Below are positions 9,564-18,056 of a DNA stretch of 23,831 nt, in pieces. Source of the stretch: Bradyrhizobium sp. CCH5-F6 (lineage in GTDB: Bacteria; Pseudomonadota; Alphaproteobacteria; Rhizobiales; Xanthobacteraceae). A model generated the notes under the pieces. That model was not told where the DNA came from. It was given only the letters and a program-made list of their open reading frames with translations, and did no database searches. Position 1 is the first letter of the stretch. The number at the start of each line of letters is the position of its first letter. The position numbers were made by a program, and so were the translations under genes. Location of the stretch: positions 1-23,831 of the forward strand of contig NZ_LSIC01000159.1 of assembly GCF_001556045.1 (NCBI RefSeq), in the 5' to 3' direction.

Positions 9564-10564
9564 ACGAACATGTGCAGACGGTCGAGGCTGGCACACCTTT
9601 TTCGCGGGAGGCCCTCAAGCTCGACCCCGCCCGGGAAATCGAGCAGATTAGCGTCGGCATTCGCGAACAGGTGCTGAAGACGTTGCGCAAGCGTGGCGCC
9701 ATCGTCGGCCTGTCCGGCGGCATCGACTCCAGCGTCACAGCGGCGTTGTGCGCCCGCGCACTGGGCGCCAAGAACGTGCTGGCCGTCCTTATGCCGGAGA
9801 AGGATTCGGAATCCGACAGCCTGCAGCTTGGCCGCAAAGTGGCCGAAACGCTGGGCATCCACTGGGTTGTCGAGGATATCGCGCCCCAGCTTGCCGCCGC
9901 CGGCTGCTACAGCCGGCGCGACGAATTCATCAGAAAGGTCGTGCCTGAGTTCGGGGACGGGTGGGGATGCAAGGTCGTCCTCGGCGGAGCGCTGGCGGCG
10001 ACGGGTTACAACATCACCTCGCTGGTTGTGCGGTCGCCGAGCGGAGAGATGCGCAAGCTGCGCATGCCGCTGGACGTCTATCTTGGCATCATTGCTGCGA
10101 CCAACATGAAGCAGCGCACCCGCAAACAGATCGAATATTATCACGCCGACCGGTTGAACTACGCAGTTTCCGGGACGCCGAACCGGCTCGAATACGATCA
10201 GGGCTTCTTCGTCAAGAACGGCGACGGCGCGGCCGATTTCAAGCCGGTCGCGCATCTCTACAAGAGCCAAGTCTATCAGCTTGCCGAGGCCCTCGACATT
10301 CCGCCGGACATCTGCAGTCGGCCGCCGACCACCGACACCTGGTCGCTGTCGCAGACGCAGGACGAATTCTACTTCGCGCTGCCGTATCAGGAAATGGATC
10401 TCTGCTTGTTCGGCCTGAATCACGGCATTGCAATGGATGCAGTTGCCGCGGCCGCGGAATTGTCGATCGAGCAGGTCAAGCTCGTTTTCAGGGACATCGA
10501 GCACAAGCGGCGGGCGACCCGCTATCTCCATGTCCCGCCTTTGCTCATTGGGGACGACAAATAA
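9560..10564 (+). CDS. nadE: NAD-synthase-like ATP-dependent amidoligase
   Basis: A 334-residue protein of the NAD synthase / adenine-nucleotide alpha-hydrolase fold. The PP-loop GAIVGLSGGIDSSVTAALCA lies at about residues 47-66. It is followed by VLAVLMPEKDSESDS, then AATNMKQRTRKQIEYYHAD, then a signature region around residue 203 (SGTPNRLEYDQGFFVKNGDG) and the NadE-like AADFKPVAHLYKSQVYQLAE. Ammonia-dependent NadE is about 270-285 residues with a GTGNKSE loop; here the loop is SGTPNRLE and extra residues occur (RRDEFIRKVVPEFGDGWGCK), so it is divergent. Being fourth in an asnB-ACP-ligase operon with a 4-nt overlap, it probably amidates a cluster-specific carboxylate through an adenylate and is not the housekeeping NAD synthase. 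The gene symbol indicates family only. Confidence 0.85.
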   Translation: MNEHVQTVEAGTPFSREALKLDPAREIEQISVGIREQVLKTLRKRGAIVGLSGGIDSSVTAALCARALGAKNVLAVLMPEKDSESDSLQLGRKVAETLGIHWVVEDIAPQLAAAGCYSRRDEFIRKVVPEFGDGWGCKVVLGGALAATGYNITSLVVRSPSGEMRKLRMPLDVYLGIIAATNMKQRTRKQIEYYHADRLNYAVSGTPNRLEYDQGFFVKNGDGAADFKPVAHLYKSQVYQLAEALDIPPDICSRPPTTDTWSLSQTQDEFYFALPYQEMDLCLFGLNHGIAMDAVAAAAELSIEQVKLVFRDIEHKRRATRYLHVPPLLIGDDK

Positions 10565-10829
10565 ATAGCGCGAATAGATTCCGTCGGCCAAAGAAGTTCG
10601 TCAGCCGGAGCACGCTGCCGAGAATACTTGCGTCGAGACCGAAGGCTCCGTTGCAGGTAATTCCTCTGTCTGATTGTCGACTCGCACAGCACGTCTCCGC
10701 AGCTGGGCGCCAGAGGTCTTTTCCGAGCAACTCCTCCAGCGTCGCTCCAGCGAGCAGGTCTTACCCGGCGCTTTGCGCTGTCGGGGCGATGCCGGCCCTC
10801 TGGTTACCAAAGCAAAACAAAGCCCGTAC
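10565..10829. other. Intergenic stretch between nadE-like gene and relaxase remnant
   Basis: No intact gene. A few plus-strand peptides near 10700-10800 (for example AGLTRRFALSGR) may be the decayed upstream part of the relaxase gene, but frames change too often to be sure. No convincing terminator follows the nadE-like stop. Confidence 0.4.
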
Positions 10830-11252
10830 TGTCCGCTTGAAGGCCGGGAGCAGGGCTGCGACTGCACATCTCAATTACCTGCAGCGCGACGGCACCACTC
10901 GGGATGGCGGGCACGGTCAGCTCTACGGAGCGGATGACGACCGGACGGATGGGGCGAGCCTTCGTCGAGCGCGGCCACGGGGATCGCCACCAGTTCCGCT
11001 TTATTGTCGCGCCCGAAGATGGCGATCGGCTCTTGGTCTTCGCGGCTTCACCAGCGACTTCATGCGGCAGATGGAAGAGGATCTCGGCACCCGGCTCGAT
11101 TGGGTCGCGGTCGATCACTTCAACACCGGCCACGCGCACAGCCACGTCGCTATTCGAGGCAAGGACGATTCCGGCAAGGACCTGATCATCCGCAGGACTA
11201 CGCCGAAGGGGTGAACGGGCGACCCTGGAACTCGGCCCCGAGACGGATGTCC
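10830..11252 (+). pseudogene. Relaxase/mobilisation nuclease (DUF3363-type), frameshifted remnant
   Basis: Peptides of one relaxase appear in order but in alternating frames: HLNYLQRDGTTRDGG then GQLYGADDDRTDG in one frame; GRAFVERGHGDRHQFRFIVA then PEDGDRL in the next; DFMRQMEEDLGTRLDWVAVD then HFNTGHAHSHVAIRGKDDSG back in the first; and ATLELGPETD in the second again. That means at least three frameshifts. The H-x-H-x-x-I stretch in AHSHVAIRGKDD is the metal-binding three-His site of relaxases. Such proteins nick oriT of integrative or conjugative elements. This is a dead fragment of a much longer gene and marks past mobility of the region. Confidence 0.8.
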
Positions 11253-11330
11253 TCGCGGCCAGTCGCCAAGTCCAGCCACAAGAGTTGTTGCAATTCTGTC
11301 ACAATGGGGGTGAGCGTCGCTTAGAGCTTT

Positions 11331-11353
11331 TTGCAATTAAGAATTATTCGCAA
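11331..11353. promoter_or_regulatory. Imperfect palindrome upstream of the fused porin, candidate operator
   Basis: The half-sites TTGCAATTAA and TTATTCGCAA flank a 3-nt centre (GAA) and match at 8 of 10 symmetric positions. The site is unusually AT-rich for this GC-rich window and lies about 160 bp before the porin ATG. The arrangement resembles metal-regulator (Fur-superfamily-like) operators, but that assignment is inference only. Confidence 0.35.
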
Positions 11354-11513
11354 TAAATCTTTTGCGAGCTCAGAGCTTTGGGGCAAATCTCCGGCAGTGG
11401 ACATCTGGACCTGCAGCGACCAGCCGGCCATGGCCGTTCGCTGCATCGGCTGTGGCGGCGAACCTGCAAGGATGGGCGACGGCCAGTGTTTTTGTGTTTG
11501 GACCCATTTAACG

Positions 11514-13493
11514 ATGAACCGCCGATCCCTGCGAACCTCCGCTGGCCTCGGGCTCGGCATGCTCGTCCTGCCCGGCGCAAGCTTTGCCGCCGACCTGCCG
11601 CTGAAGGCCCCTGCGCTGAAGGCCGTCTATGATTGGACCGGTTTATATATCGGTGCGCACGCAGGCTACAGCCGTGGCTCTTCCAGCTTCGTCCTGAGCG
11701 ATCCCGCAGCAACCGTGGGCAGTGGTCAATTCAGCGGCATGATCGGCGGTGTGCAGGCCAGCTATAATTATCGGCTAGCTTCCGGATTGCTGTTCGGCGT
11801 GGAAGGTGATCTTTCCTTCCCGAATTACATCACGTCGAACTCGATCGTCTCTTTCCTCGCGACACCGCGCGCCGCGGCGACCCAGCAATGGGATTATTCC
11901 GCAAGTGTCCGTGGCCGTGTCGGTTACGCCTCGGGCTTGTGGCTGTTCTATGCGACCGGCGGATTGGCATGGATGGGCGAGCGCTTTTTCAGCACGCCTG
12001 CCGCTGGCGACGGCGAGAAGATCCTCCACACGAGGCTTGGCTGGATTGCGGGGGCCGGCGTGGAATACGGCTTCGCGCCGCATTGGAGCGCTCGGCTCGA
12101 ATATCTCTACAGCCGGTTCGAGAACGCCAGCGTTACCTTTCCTTCCGCGACCCACTACACGTCATCCCTGGATCTTCAGTCCGTCCGCGTCGGTCTCAAC
12201 CGCAAGATCGACTTGCCGGGGTCTCCGAATTACCGCCCCAGCGCATCCTTAGACGACACCGAGTCCAACCGTTGGGAAATCCACGGCCAGACTACCTATC
12301 TGCCGCAAGGCTACCCGTCATTCCGCGCGCTCTATAGCGGGCCAAACAGCCTCTCACCGGCAGCACAGGCCAAGGCGACCTGGAGCAACAGCCTGTTCCT
12401 GAACGCGCGCCTCTGGGAAGGCGGCGAGGTCTACTACAATCCGGAATTGCTGCAGGGCTTCGGATTGAACGATACGGTGGGCGCTGCCGGCTTTCCCAAT
12501 GGCGAGGCGCAGAAGTCGAACTTCCCCTACCCGCACTACAACACGTCGCGGCTGTTCCTGCGCCAGACCTTCGGTTTCGGCGGCGAGCAGGAGGAGCTGC
12601 CAAGCGGACCAGGCCAGCTTGCCGGAAAGGTCGACGTCTCGAGGCTGACGCTGCAGGCGGGCAAATTTCCAGTCGTCGACGTGTTCGACGGCAACGCCTA
12701 CGCCAAGGATACGCGCAAGGATTTCATGAACTGGTCGCTGTGGGCGCCCGGCGCGTTCGACTATTCGGCCGACAAGGTCGGTTTGACCTATGGCGTCAGC
12801 GCCGAACTCAACCAGAAGCATTGGGCATTGCGCGGCGGCTATTTCCTGATGGTCGCCGAGTCGAATTCGAACCATTTCGACACCCGTGCGCCAGAGCGTG
12901 GCCAGTATGTGATCGAGCTCGAAACGCGCTATTCCCTGTTCTCCCAACCCGGAAAGCTGCGAACCCTGGGCTGGCTCACCAGCGCCTACATGGGCAGCTT
13001 CCGCGAAACGCTGGACAATCCCGCGCTCAACCTCGACATCACGCAGACGCGCAAAGGCCGCACCAAATACGGCTACGTCATCAATCTCGAGCAGGCGATC
13101 ACCGACGACCTCGGCTTGTTCGCGCGCTGGAGCTGGAATGACGGCCGGACCGAGACCATGACATTCAGTGACATCAACGGCAGCCTTTCCGGCGGCCTCT
13201 CGATCAAGGGGACGAAATGGGGACGCCCAGACGACGTGATCGGTATCGGCGGCGCGGTCAATGCGATCTCGCGAGACTTTCGCGACTTTCTCGCCGTTGG
13301 CGGCCTAGGTGTGCTTGTCGGCGATGGTGCGCTCAACTACCGGCGCGAGCGGGTGCTTGAAACCTATTACTCCCTGGCGCTCAGCAAGGCTTTCACTTTG
13401 ACCGCCGACTACCAGCTCATTGTCAATCCCGCCTACAATGCCGATCGTGGCCCGATCTCGATCTTCTCGGGGCGCCTGCACGGGGAGTTTTGA
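11514..13493 (+). CDS. Outer-membrane porin: Omp25-like barrel fused to OprB-type carbohydrate porin
   Basis: A 659-residue protein from the ATG at 11514, chosen because a signal peptide follows at once ([20 protein letters not shown], cut after SFA). The frame stays open upstream to 11331 but only from a TTG. Residues ~38-240 form an Omp25/RopB-like eight-strand barrel ([18 protein letters not shown], then [15 protein letters not shown], then [15 protein letters not shown]). Residues ~252-659 resemble OprB carbohydrate-selective porins ([19 protein letters not shown], then [18 protein letters not shown], then [15 protein letters not shown]). Single chains combining the two are known in Bradyrhizobium-like genomes. 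It ends in Phe, as expected for outer-membrane barrels. Likely role: uptake of sugars or similar solutes. It lies between mobile-element remnants but is itself intact. Confidence 0.85.
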   Translation: MNRRSLRTSAGLGLGMLVLPGASFAADLPLKAPALKAVYDWTGLYIGAHAGYSRGSSSFVLSDPAATVGSGQFSGMIGGVQASYNYRLASGLLFGVEGDLSFPNYITSNSIVSFLATPRAAATQQWDYSASVRGRVGYASGLWLFYATGGLAWMGERFFSTPAAGDGEKILHTRLGWIAGAGVEYGFAPHWSARLEYLYSRFENASVTFPSATHYTSSLDLQSVRVGLNRKIDLPGSPNYRPSASLDDTESNRWEIHGQTTYLPQGYPSFRALYSGPNSLSPAAQAKATWSNSLFLNARLWEGGEVYYNPELLQGFGLNDTVGAAGFPNGEAQKSNFPYPHYNTSRLFLRQTFGFGGEQEELPSGPGQLAGKVDVSRLTLQAGKFPVVDVFDGNAYAKDTRKDFMNWSLWAPGAFDYSADKVGLTYGVSAELNQKHWALRGGYFLMVAESNSNHFDTRAPERGQYVIELETRYSLFSQPGKLRTLGWLTSAYMGSFRETLDNPALNLDITQTRKGRTKYGYVINLEQAITDDLGLFARWSWNDGRTETMTFSDINGSLSGGLSIKGTKWGRPDDVIGIGGAVNAISRDFRDFLAVGGLGVLVGDGALNYRRERVLETYYSLALSKAFTLTADYQLIVNPAYNADRGPISIFSGRLHGEF

Positions 13494-13587
13494 TGCCTGT
13501 CCGGCGGCAAAGTCCGACGCTTTCCGTGCGCAGTAATAATTTGGTCGAACAACCCGGGAGTTGACCATCAGTGCATATGTTGGGCGC

Positions 13588-13757
13588 GGGTTTGCGGCTA
13601 TCCGGCGCGGCTCCAGGAAGCCGGGGAAGTAGCTGCCCTTGCGCAGCTTAGGGATACGCAGCTCGACGGCGCCGGCGCAGGTCTCCGAGTCACGATCGCG
13701 ATAGCCGTTGCGTTGGGCCAGCCGTTCGGCGCTCTTCTCGCCGTAGCCGGCGCCGGA
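13588..13757 (-). mobile_element. IS256-family transposase fragment
   Basis: The minus strand encodes [20 protein letters not shown], then [20 protein letters not shown], then LEPRR, the well-conserved N-terminal block of IS256-type transposases. It is open for only ~55 codons and has neither the start nor the catalytic core. Likely a dead fragment, cut by the neighbouring IS5-type remnant. Confidence 0.8.
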
Positions 13758-13808
13758 ACTGTTCCGTTACCCGATCCCCCTGATTCATCGTCCGTGAAGA
13801 ACGCGGAT

Positions 13809-13824
13809 TTCAACCTGGGTTGAA
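13809..13824. repeat. Perfect palindrome at the end of the IS5-type fragment
   Basis: TTCAACC and GGTTGAA surround TG. The palindrome includes the stop codon of the IS5-type transposase remnant, so it may be a remnant of that element's terminal repeat or a weak terminator. Confidence 0.4.
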
Positions 13825-14115
13825 CTGAAGTCGAGCGGTGAACTGGACGAGGATTTGGCGCAGCAAGAGCGCCAGCCAGCGGATGAGACGCCGGAAGTTG
13901 TAGCCGGCGGCGGCGAGGACCGCATTGGTGACGTCGCCCTGGCGGTGCCAGAGATAGTTGCGGCCCATCCGGTGTTCGGATTTGAGATGGCCGATGACCG
14001 GTTCGGCGACCGAGCGGCGGCGCAGCTCGCGTTTGATCTTTGGCGTTACCCGTCGCTTCCGGCCAGAGATGAACACCCTGAACTTGTGTTCGGGCGGCGC
14101 ATTGTGGCCGCGTGT
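13810..14115 (-). mobile_element. IS5-family (IS1182/IS5-like) transposase C-terminal fragment
   Basis: About 100 C-terminal codons are recognisable: RGHNAPPEHKFRVFISGRKR, then RELRRRSVAEPVIGHLKSEH, then RMGRNYLWHRQGDVTNAVLA and AAGYNFRRLIRWL. The Glu in AEPVIGHLKSEHRMGR is the third catalytic acidic residue of the DDE triad. The frame stays open to 14259, but that part no longer looks like transposase; the homology breaks near 14115 where the recombinase remnant begins on the other strand. The rest of the transposase is missing. Confidence 0.85.
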
Positions 14116-14126
14116 CGGTAAGTTAA

Positions 14127-15126
14127 GGTGGGCGTCCACTGGGACGGACTGTCTATCGTTGTGACCGTCCAAGTCTGACCCTCGGTGCTGTGCGGATTGA
14201 GCCCGCGGTTGCAAGGGAGCTTCTCCGGGCGGTTGAACCGATGGCGATTGACGTCGCACTCGAAGCCGAGCGGATGGAGCGCAAAACCGAACACCGACGC
14301 ATCATCGAGCTGGAACTTCAGCAAGCCCAATATGAGGCTTCGCTCGCGGAGCGACGCTATGCCCCCTGCGATCCAGGTAATCGGCTCATCGCCGTACAGC
14401 TGGAGAAGAGCTGGGAAGCAGTGCTTCGTCGCGTCGAGTCGTGCCAGACCCGATTGGCTGCCGCACAGGCTGCCGATCACGACGTTATTCTGCCCGACTT
14501 TGTCGGCCTTGCCGATGATCTGAATGCTGCTTGGAACGCCCCCGGCGTCACCACGCGCGCCCGTCAGCAGCTCTTGCGTGCCCTCATTTCCGATATCATC
14601 GCTGATGTTGACGAGACAACGCGCGAAGTCATTCTGACGATCCATTGGCGCGGCGGTCAGCATTCACAGCTCCGCGTCCGCAAGCCGAAGGCAGGCGAGC
14701 ACGGATGCCGCACATCCGAGGAAGCGCTTGCTGTGATGCGAGCCATGGCGACCCGATGGTTGGACTAGAATATCGTCGCCTTGCTAAATCGGATGGGGAT
14801 GCCGACCGGCCAGGGCAAGACACGGACCGCGCACCGCGTCAGCTCGGTGAAGAGTGAACGGCATTCATGCGTACCGCTCGGCTGGGAAGAACGGCGAATG
14901 GCTGACCATGTCGGAAGCCGCGGCAAAACTTGGGGTGTCGCATCATCGGATTCGCCGCCTGATCAAGGATCGCATTCTGCCTGCTGAGCAAGTGGTACCT
15001 GGCGCGCCTCATCAAATTCGATCGTCCGATCTCGAGACCGATGCTGTGGCTACCGCGATCTCGCGAACAGGTCGCCCGTGTCGCACGGATTCCGAGAATC
15101 AACTTCCAATGTTTCCAAACACTTGA
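14127..15126 (+). pseudogene. Large serine recombinase, C-terminal remnant with one stop and one frameshift
   Basis: The recognisable part starts near 14190 (VARELLRAVEPMAIDVALEA), followed by a charged coiled-coil region (LELQQAQYEASLAERRYAPC) and LRALISDIIADVDETTREVI. Frame 1 stops at TAG 14766-14768 in a context where relatives have an acidic residue, and the same frame then continues NIVALLNRMGMPTGQGKTRT. Near 14850 a single-base shift moves to the frame reading WLTMSEAAAKLGVSHHRIRR then PAEQVVPGAPHQIRSSDLET, a C-terminal helix-turn-helix tail. The resolvase domain with the catalytic Ser is absent, lost at the junction with the IS5 fragment. Such enzymes integrate mobile elements; this copy is dead. 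Confidence 0.82.
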
Positions 15127-15153
15127 CGAAGGGGGGTACAATGAGCATGTCGT

Positions 15154-15219
15154 CGCAAATCCGCGCAGCGCGCGTTCGGCCGCATTGTTGGTGAGGCAGA
15201 TCCGGCCGTCGTCGATGAA
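15154..15219 (-). mobile_element. IS66-family transposase (TnpC) fragment
   Basis: The minus strand encodes FIDDGRICLTNNAAERALRG. The block DGR-x-x-x-x-NNAAERALR is a hallmark of IS66 transposases, containing the late catalytic Glu. Only about 22 codons survive. Confidence 0.75.
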
Positions 15220-15244
15220 TCACGCTCGGAGACCGGAGCCGGCG

Positions 15245-16542
15245 CTACCTTGCGAAAGCGACCGCTGCGATCAGACCGCTGCGGTCGCTGCGGTTTCGAT
15301 GCGAGAGCGTGATCCCCTCGCGTTCGGCGGTCGACTTGGCGATCACGAGACCGAGACCCGTTCCTTCGATCCCCGGAGCGGCCGCCCTGAAGAAGCGGTC
15401 GTAGATAAACGGAATCGCATCCTCGACGATGCCGGGACCTTCATCGACTGCATCGATCGCGCAATCGCCATCCGTCTTGACGATCCTCACCTCCACCGAG
15501 TCGTCGGACTTCGAATAGATGATCGCGTTATCCAGCAGGGTCGCGAGGATCTTGCGGATCGCTTCGGGGTTGCCCTCGACGGAGGAGGGGCCGTTTGCGG
15601 TCATGGCCAGTTGGATATTTCCGCTCTTCGGCCAAGGGATAGAAGTCCGCCAGCAATGATGTGGCCAAGGCCTGCAGGTCGACCTTCTGCCGGTAACGAA
15701 GCGAGGCGCCCTCCGTTCTCGCCACCTCGAGAAGTTGGCTCGCCAGGTGCGAGGCCCTTCGTATCCCGCCGCGCAATTCGTCGGCGAGCTCTCTGGTCTG
15801 GTCGGGCAGGTCTCCAGAGATGAGGTTATCCGTCTGGATCTGAAGTGCGGCGAGCGGGCGTGCGGGGCTCATGTGCCGCGTCGGCGACGAAGCGTCGCTG
15901 GGCCTCCAGCGCTTCCTGATATCGAGCGACGAACCCATCTGTCGCGACGATCAGGGGCGCCGCTTCCTCCGGAACGCCGACGGGCCGCAGCGGCTCGCGC
16001 GCGTCGACGCTGCGCCGGACGATATCAATCGAAAGAAGCCGAAGCCCGCGCATCGTGCGATTGATCGACCAGCCGATGACCAGCCAGGCGAACGGAACGG
16101 CGAACAGAAGGGAGAGGGCGGCACCGGTCGCCGCATGAAGCGCGATCTCATGGCGGGCGCTTCAGGTCTGTGCGACCTGGACGTCCTGGCGCGCGTGGCT
16201 CCAGCGATAGACGCGCCAGTCCCCGCCGGCGGCGGCGACGTCGGAAAGACCTGGCTGGGCCTCCCATGGGATGTCGATCTCGGGTCCGGAGCGGTGAACG
16301 ACCTTGCCGGATCGATCCCAGATCCGGACGACAAGATGATCTTCGTCTTCGCTGTCCAGCAACGGGCCGGCCTCGCTTCGATCGCCCGGACCGACGTTCA
16401 CCGCGATTTCCTGCAACTGGGCGTCGAGGAACTTGTTCATTTCGTAGCTGACAAGCGCGAGCGTCGACGCCGCGGCGGCGAGGCCCACGATCGCGAGCAT
16501 GGCTGTCCCCCGGACGGTGATGGTCCTGCGGAGCGAAATCAT
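15245..16542 (-). pseudogene. Sensor histidine kinase (two-component), decayed
   Basis: The start ATG at 16542 overlaps the response-regulator stop (ATGA, 16539-16542). Residues 1-35 hold the first membrane helix (AMLAIVGLAAAASTLALVSY), then a periplasmic part. An in-frame TGA at about 16165 interrupts it; the same frame goes on ARHEIALHAATGAALSLLFA (second helix) to RRFVADAAHEPRTP, the H-box, where the usual HELRTP has Pro for Leu. An extra C near 15870 shifts the frame to PLAALQIQTDNLISGDLPDQ. A further shift near 15610 leads to the ATPase domain: ILATLLDNAIIYSKSDDSVE (N-box), DEGPGIVED and GIEGTGLGLVIAKS (G-boxes). One stop and two frameshifts make it non-functional. QseC/TctE-like by layout. 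Confidence 0.85.
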
Positions 16543-17075
16543 GACGCGGCTCTTGTGACCATCCAGCCAGCGCCCCGAATGTTGCGGATGATATCCTTGC
16601 CGTACTTCTTGCGCAGACCGTGGATTGCCAAGTCGACCGCGTTGCTCTGCACCTCTTCGCTCCAGCCGTAGATGCGGTTTTCGATCTGGCTGCGCGAAAG
16701 GATCGTGCCCGGCCTCTCCATGAGCGCGTACAGGACCGCGAACTCCCGGGTGGAAAGCGTGGACTCGATCCCACGGAACGTCACGACATAGGTGGACGGA
16801 TCGAGCGTGATCTCCTTGCTGCTTACCAGCAAGTTCGATCGGTCGCTGACTCGGCGCGTGCTGGCGCGAATGCGGGCGAGAAGGATTCGGAGCTCGAACA
16901 GCTTGATGATGTAGTCGTCCGCGCCCAAGTCGAGCCCAGCGACCATGTCCTCGACCTGGTCCCGCGCGGTGATGACGAGAATCGGAGGAACGCTGCTCGC
17001 GCGCGCGGCCTTCAAGACTTCGTCTGATGCCCGACGTGGCGACGCCACAAGCGCGAGACAGAAGCAATCCTTCGC
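16539..17075 (-). pseudogene. OmpR-family response regulator lacking the start of its receiver domain
   Basis: The recognisable part starts near 17075 with DEVLKAARASSVPPILVITA and then GLDLGADDYIIKLFELRILL, the second half of a receiver domain; the usual K-P-F after DDYI is K-L-F. A winged-helix DNA-binding domain follows (TLSTREFAVLYALMERPGTI, then NAVDLAIHGLRKKYGKDIIR, then IRGAGWMVTRAAS). The first ~50 receiver residues with the acidic pocket and phosphorylated Asp are absent; the same frame stays open to 17426 but reads unrelated sequence. It is coupled to the decayed kinase by an ATGA overlap. The pair was a normal OmpR/QseB-type system and is now inactive. Confidence 0.8.
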
Positions 17076-17142
17076 GTTGGAGATAAACTGGCGCCCGGTG
17101 CTGGCTCTCTCCGCCACGTCTCTGCGGCCGGCCCGAGCGCGG

Positions 17143-17352
17143 GTGGAGGAGCCATGGTTTCTGGAAGAGTTGGACCGCATGCGCTCCAACGGCAGACCTC
17201 TGCTGCGACCCCGCGACCAGCGATTGGTGCGCTCGGCGAGACCTGAGGAGATCGCCGAGCTTGAGCTGCGGCGTGGTCTGGATGAGGCGAGGGGCGAAGA
17301 CCTCAAGTATTGTTTTGCCTTTCTGGTGCCGATCGACGCCGAACTGAACTGA
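17143..17352 (+). CDS. Short coding-like fragment of unknown function
   Basis: A 69-codon plus-strand frame from GTG, with residues EEPWFLEELDRMRSNGRPLL, then ARPEEIAELELRRGLDEARG, then DLKYCFAFLVPIDAELN. Its codon choice looks coding and it occupies exactly the stretch where the response regulator's missing N-terminus should be. I do not recognise it. It could be a fragment of an inserted gene, or an antisense shadow of decayed sequence. Confidence 0.3.
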   Translation: MEEPWFLEELDRMRSNGRPLLRPRDQRLVRSARPEEIAELELRRGLDEARGEDLKYCFAFLVPIDAELN

Positions 17353-17498
17353 CACCGCCGAGTGCTGGTGCCACATGCTTGTCGAGACGAAGGCGACGAG
17401 GCGCAGGATGAGAACTGTCCGAGCACTGAATCACTCCCGTAGAAGTAGGCCCTGTTTCCTTGAACCCTGTGCGTAGTTCATATGATGGCAGCTTACCG

Positions 17499-17984
17499 AT
17501 GGCGAGAAGAAAGACTGTGCAGATGGGAGCGCCTCGTTTAGGCGCGGCGAGCCGTATCTCCGATCGTGTGCGGCCGATTAGCGACGATTACCGAAAGACC
17601 GGAGGGACGCTCCTGAGGTCCTGCCGCTGGCTGGAAATTTCTTTGCTCATCCTAACAGCGGCGACTTCGGGCGCGGAGGCACAGCCAGCGACCGCGAAGA
17701 TCGTCGGACTCGGCGCAACGCGATGTTCGCAATTCTCCAGCGACGTGCAATCCAATCCGGCGGTCCGGCGCGATTACCTCGCCTGGGCTCAGGGCTACAT
17801 GAGCGGAATCCTGGTCGGCCGGCCGGCAGGTACGGACACCGGACTGGATCTCAATCCTCCGACCTTCGGTCTTCTCACCCAGCTGAAGTTTCTCGAGGAT
17901 CACTGCGCCGGCAATCCAAGTCAGGATTTTTCCGATGCAGTCGAAGCGCTCTACGGGCGGCTGCGTAAGGAAGGTCGCACGTAA
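17499..17984 (+). CDS. Secreted or periplasmic hypothetical protein
   Basis: A protein of about 160 residues; the start is uncertain (ATG 17499, ATG 17523, or TTG 17460). A signal-like stretch (SCRWLEISLLILTAATSGAE) ends at AQ. The mature part has two conserved-looking Cys (ATRCSQF and LEDHCAGNP), a DYLAWAQGYMSGILVGR helix and the end DAVEALYGRLRKEG. This Cys-x(n)-WAQG--SG layout is common in small Rhizobiales periplasmic proteins of unknown function, resembling Rap1a/HdeA-like folds. It is intact among pseudogenes. No neighbour explains its role. Confidence 0.65.
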   Translation: MARRKTVQMGAPRLGAASRISDRVRPISDDYRKTGGTLLRSCRWLEISLLILTAATSGAEAQPATAKIVGLGATRCSQFSSDVQSNPAVRRDYLAWAQGYMSGILVGRPAGTDTGLDLNPPTFGLLTQLKFLEDHCAGNPSQDFSDAVEALYGRLRKEGRT

Positions 17985-18056
17985 AGACCGCTCTGATAAC
18001 CGCCATCATCCTAGCGGCACTCAAATTGGTGGACTTACACGACAATCGAACACTGG

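Noticed and set aside
9305..10591. Minus-strand 428-residue open frame opposite the ligase and nadE-like genes
   Set aside because: Long only because of GC-rich codon bias; both plus-strand genes have full motif sets and coupling.
9961..11214. Plus-strand 417-residue open frame running from within nadE into the relaxase remnant
   Set aside because: The first 200 codons are out of frame with nadE; only its last part matches relaxase, so it is a chance join.
11331..11513. A 61-residue N-terminal extension of the porin
   Set aside because: It would need a TTG start and would bury the signal peptide; ATG 11514 directly precedes the signal sequence.
15041..16671. Plus-strand open frames opposite the histidine kinase
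   Set aside because: Antisense to N-, G- and H-box motifs readable on the minus strand despite the lesions.
16162..17376. Minus-strand 404-residue open frame across regulator and kinase
   Set aside because: Only its last ~127 codons are the real kinase start; the upstream part is out of frame with the response regulator.
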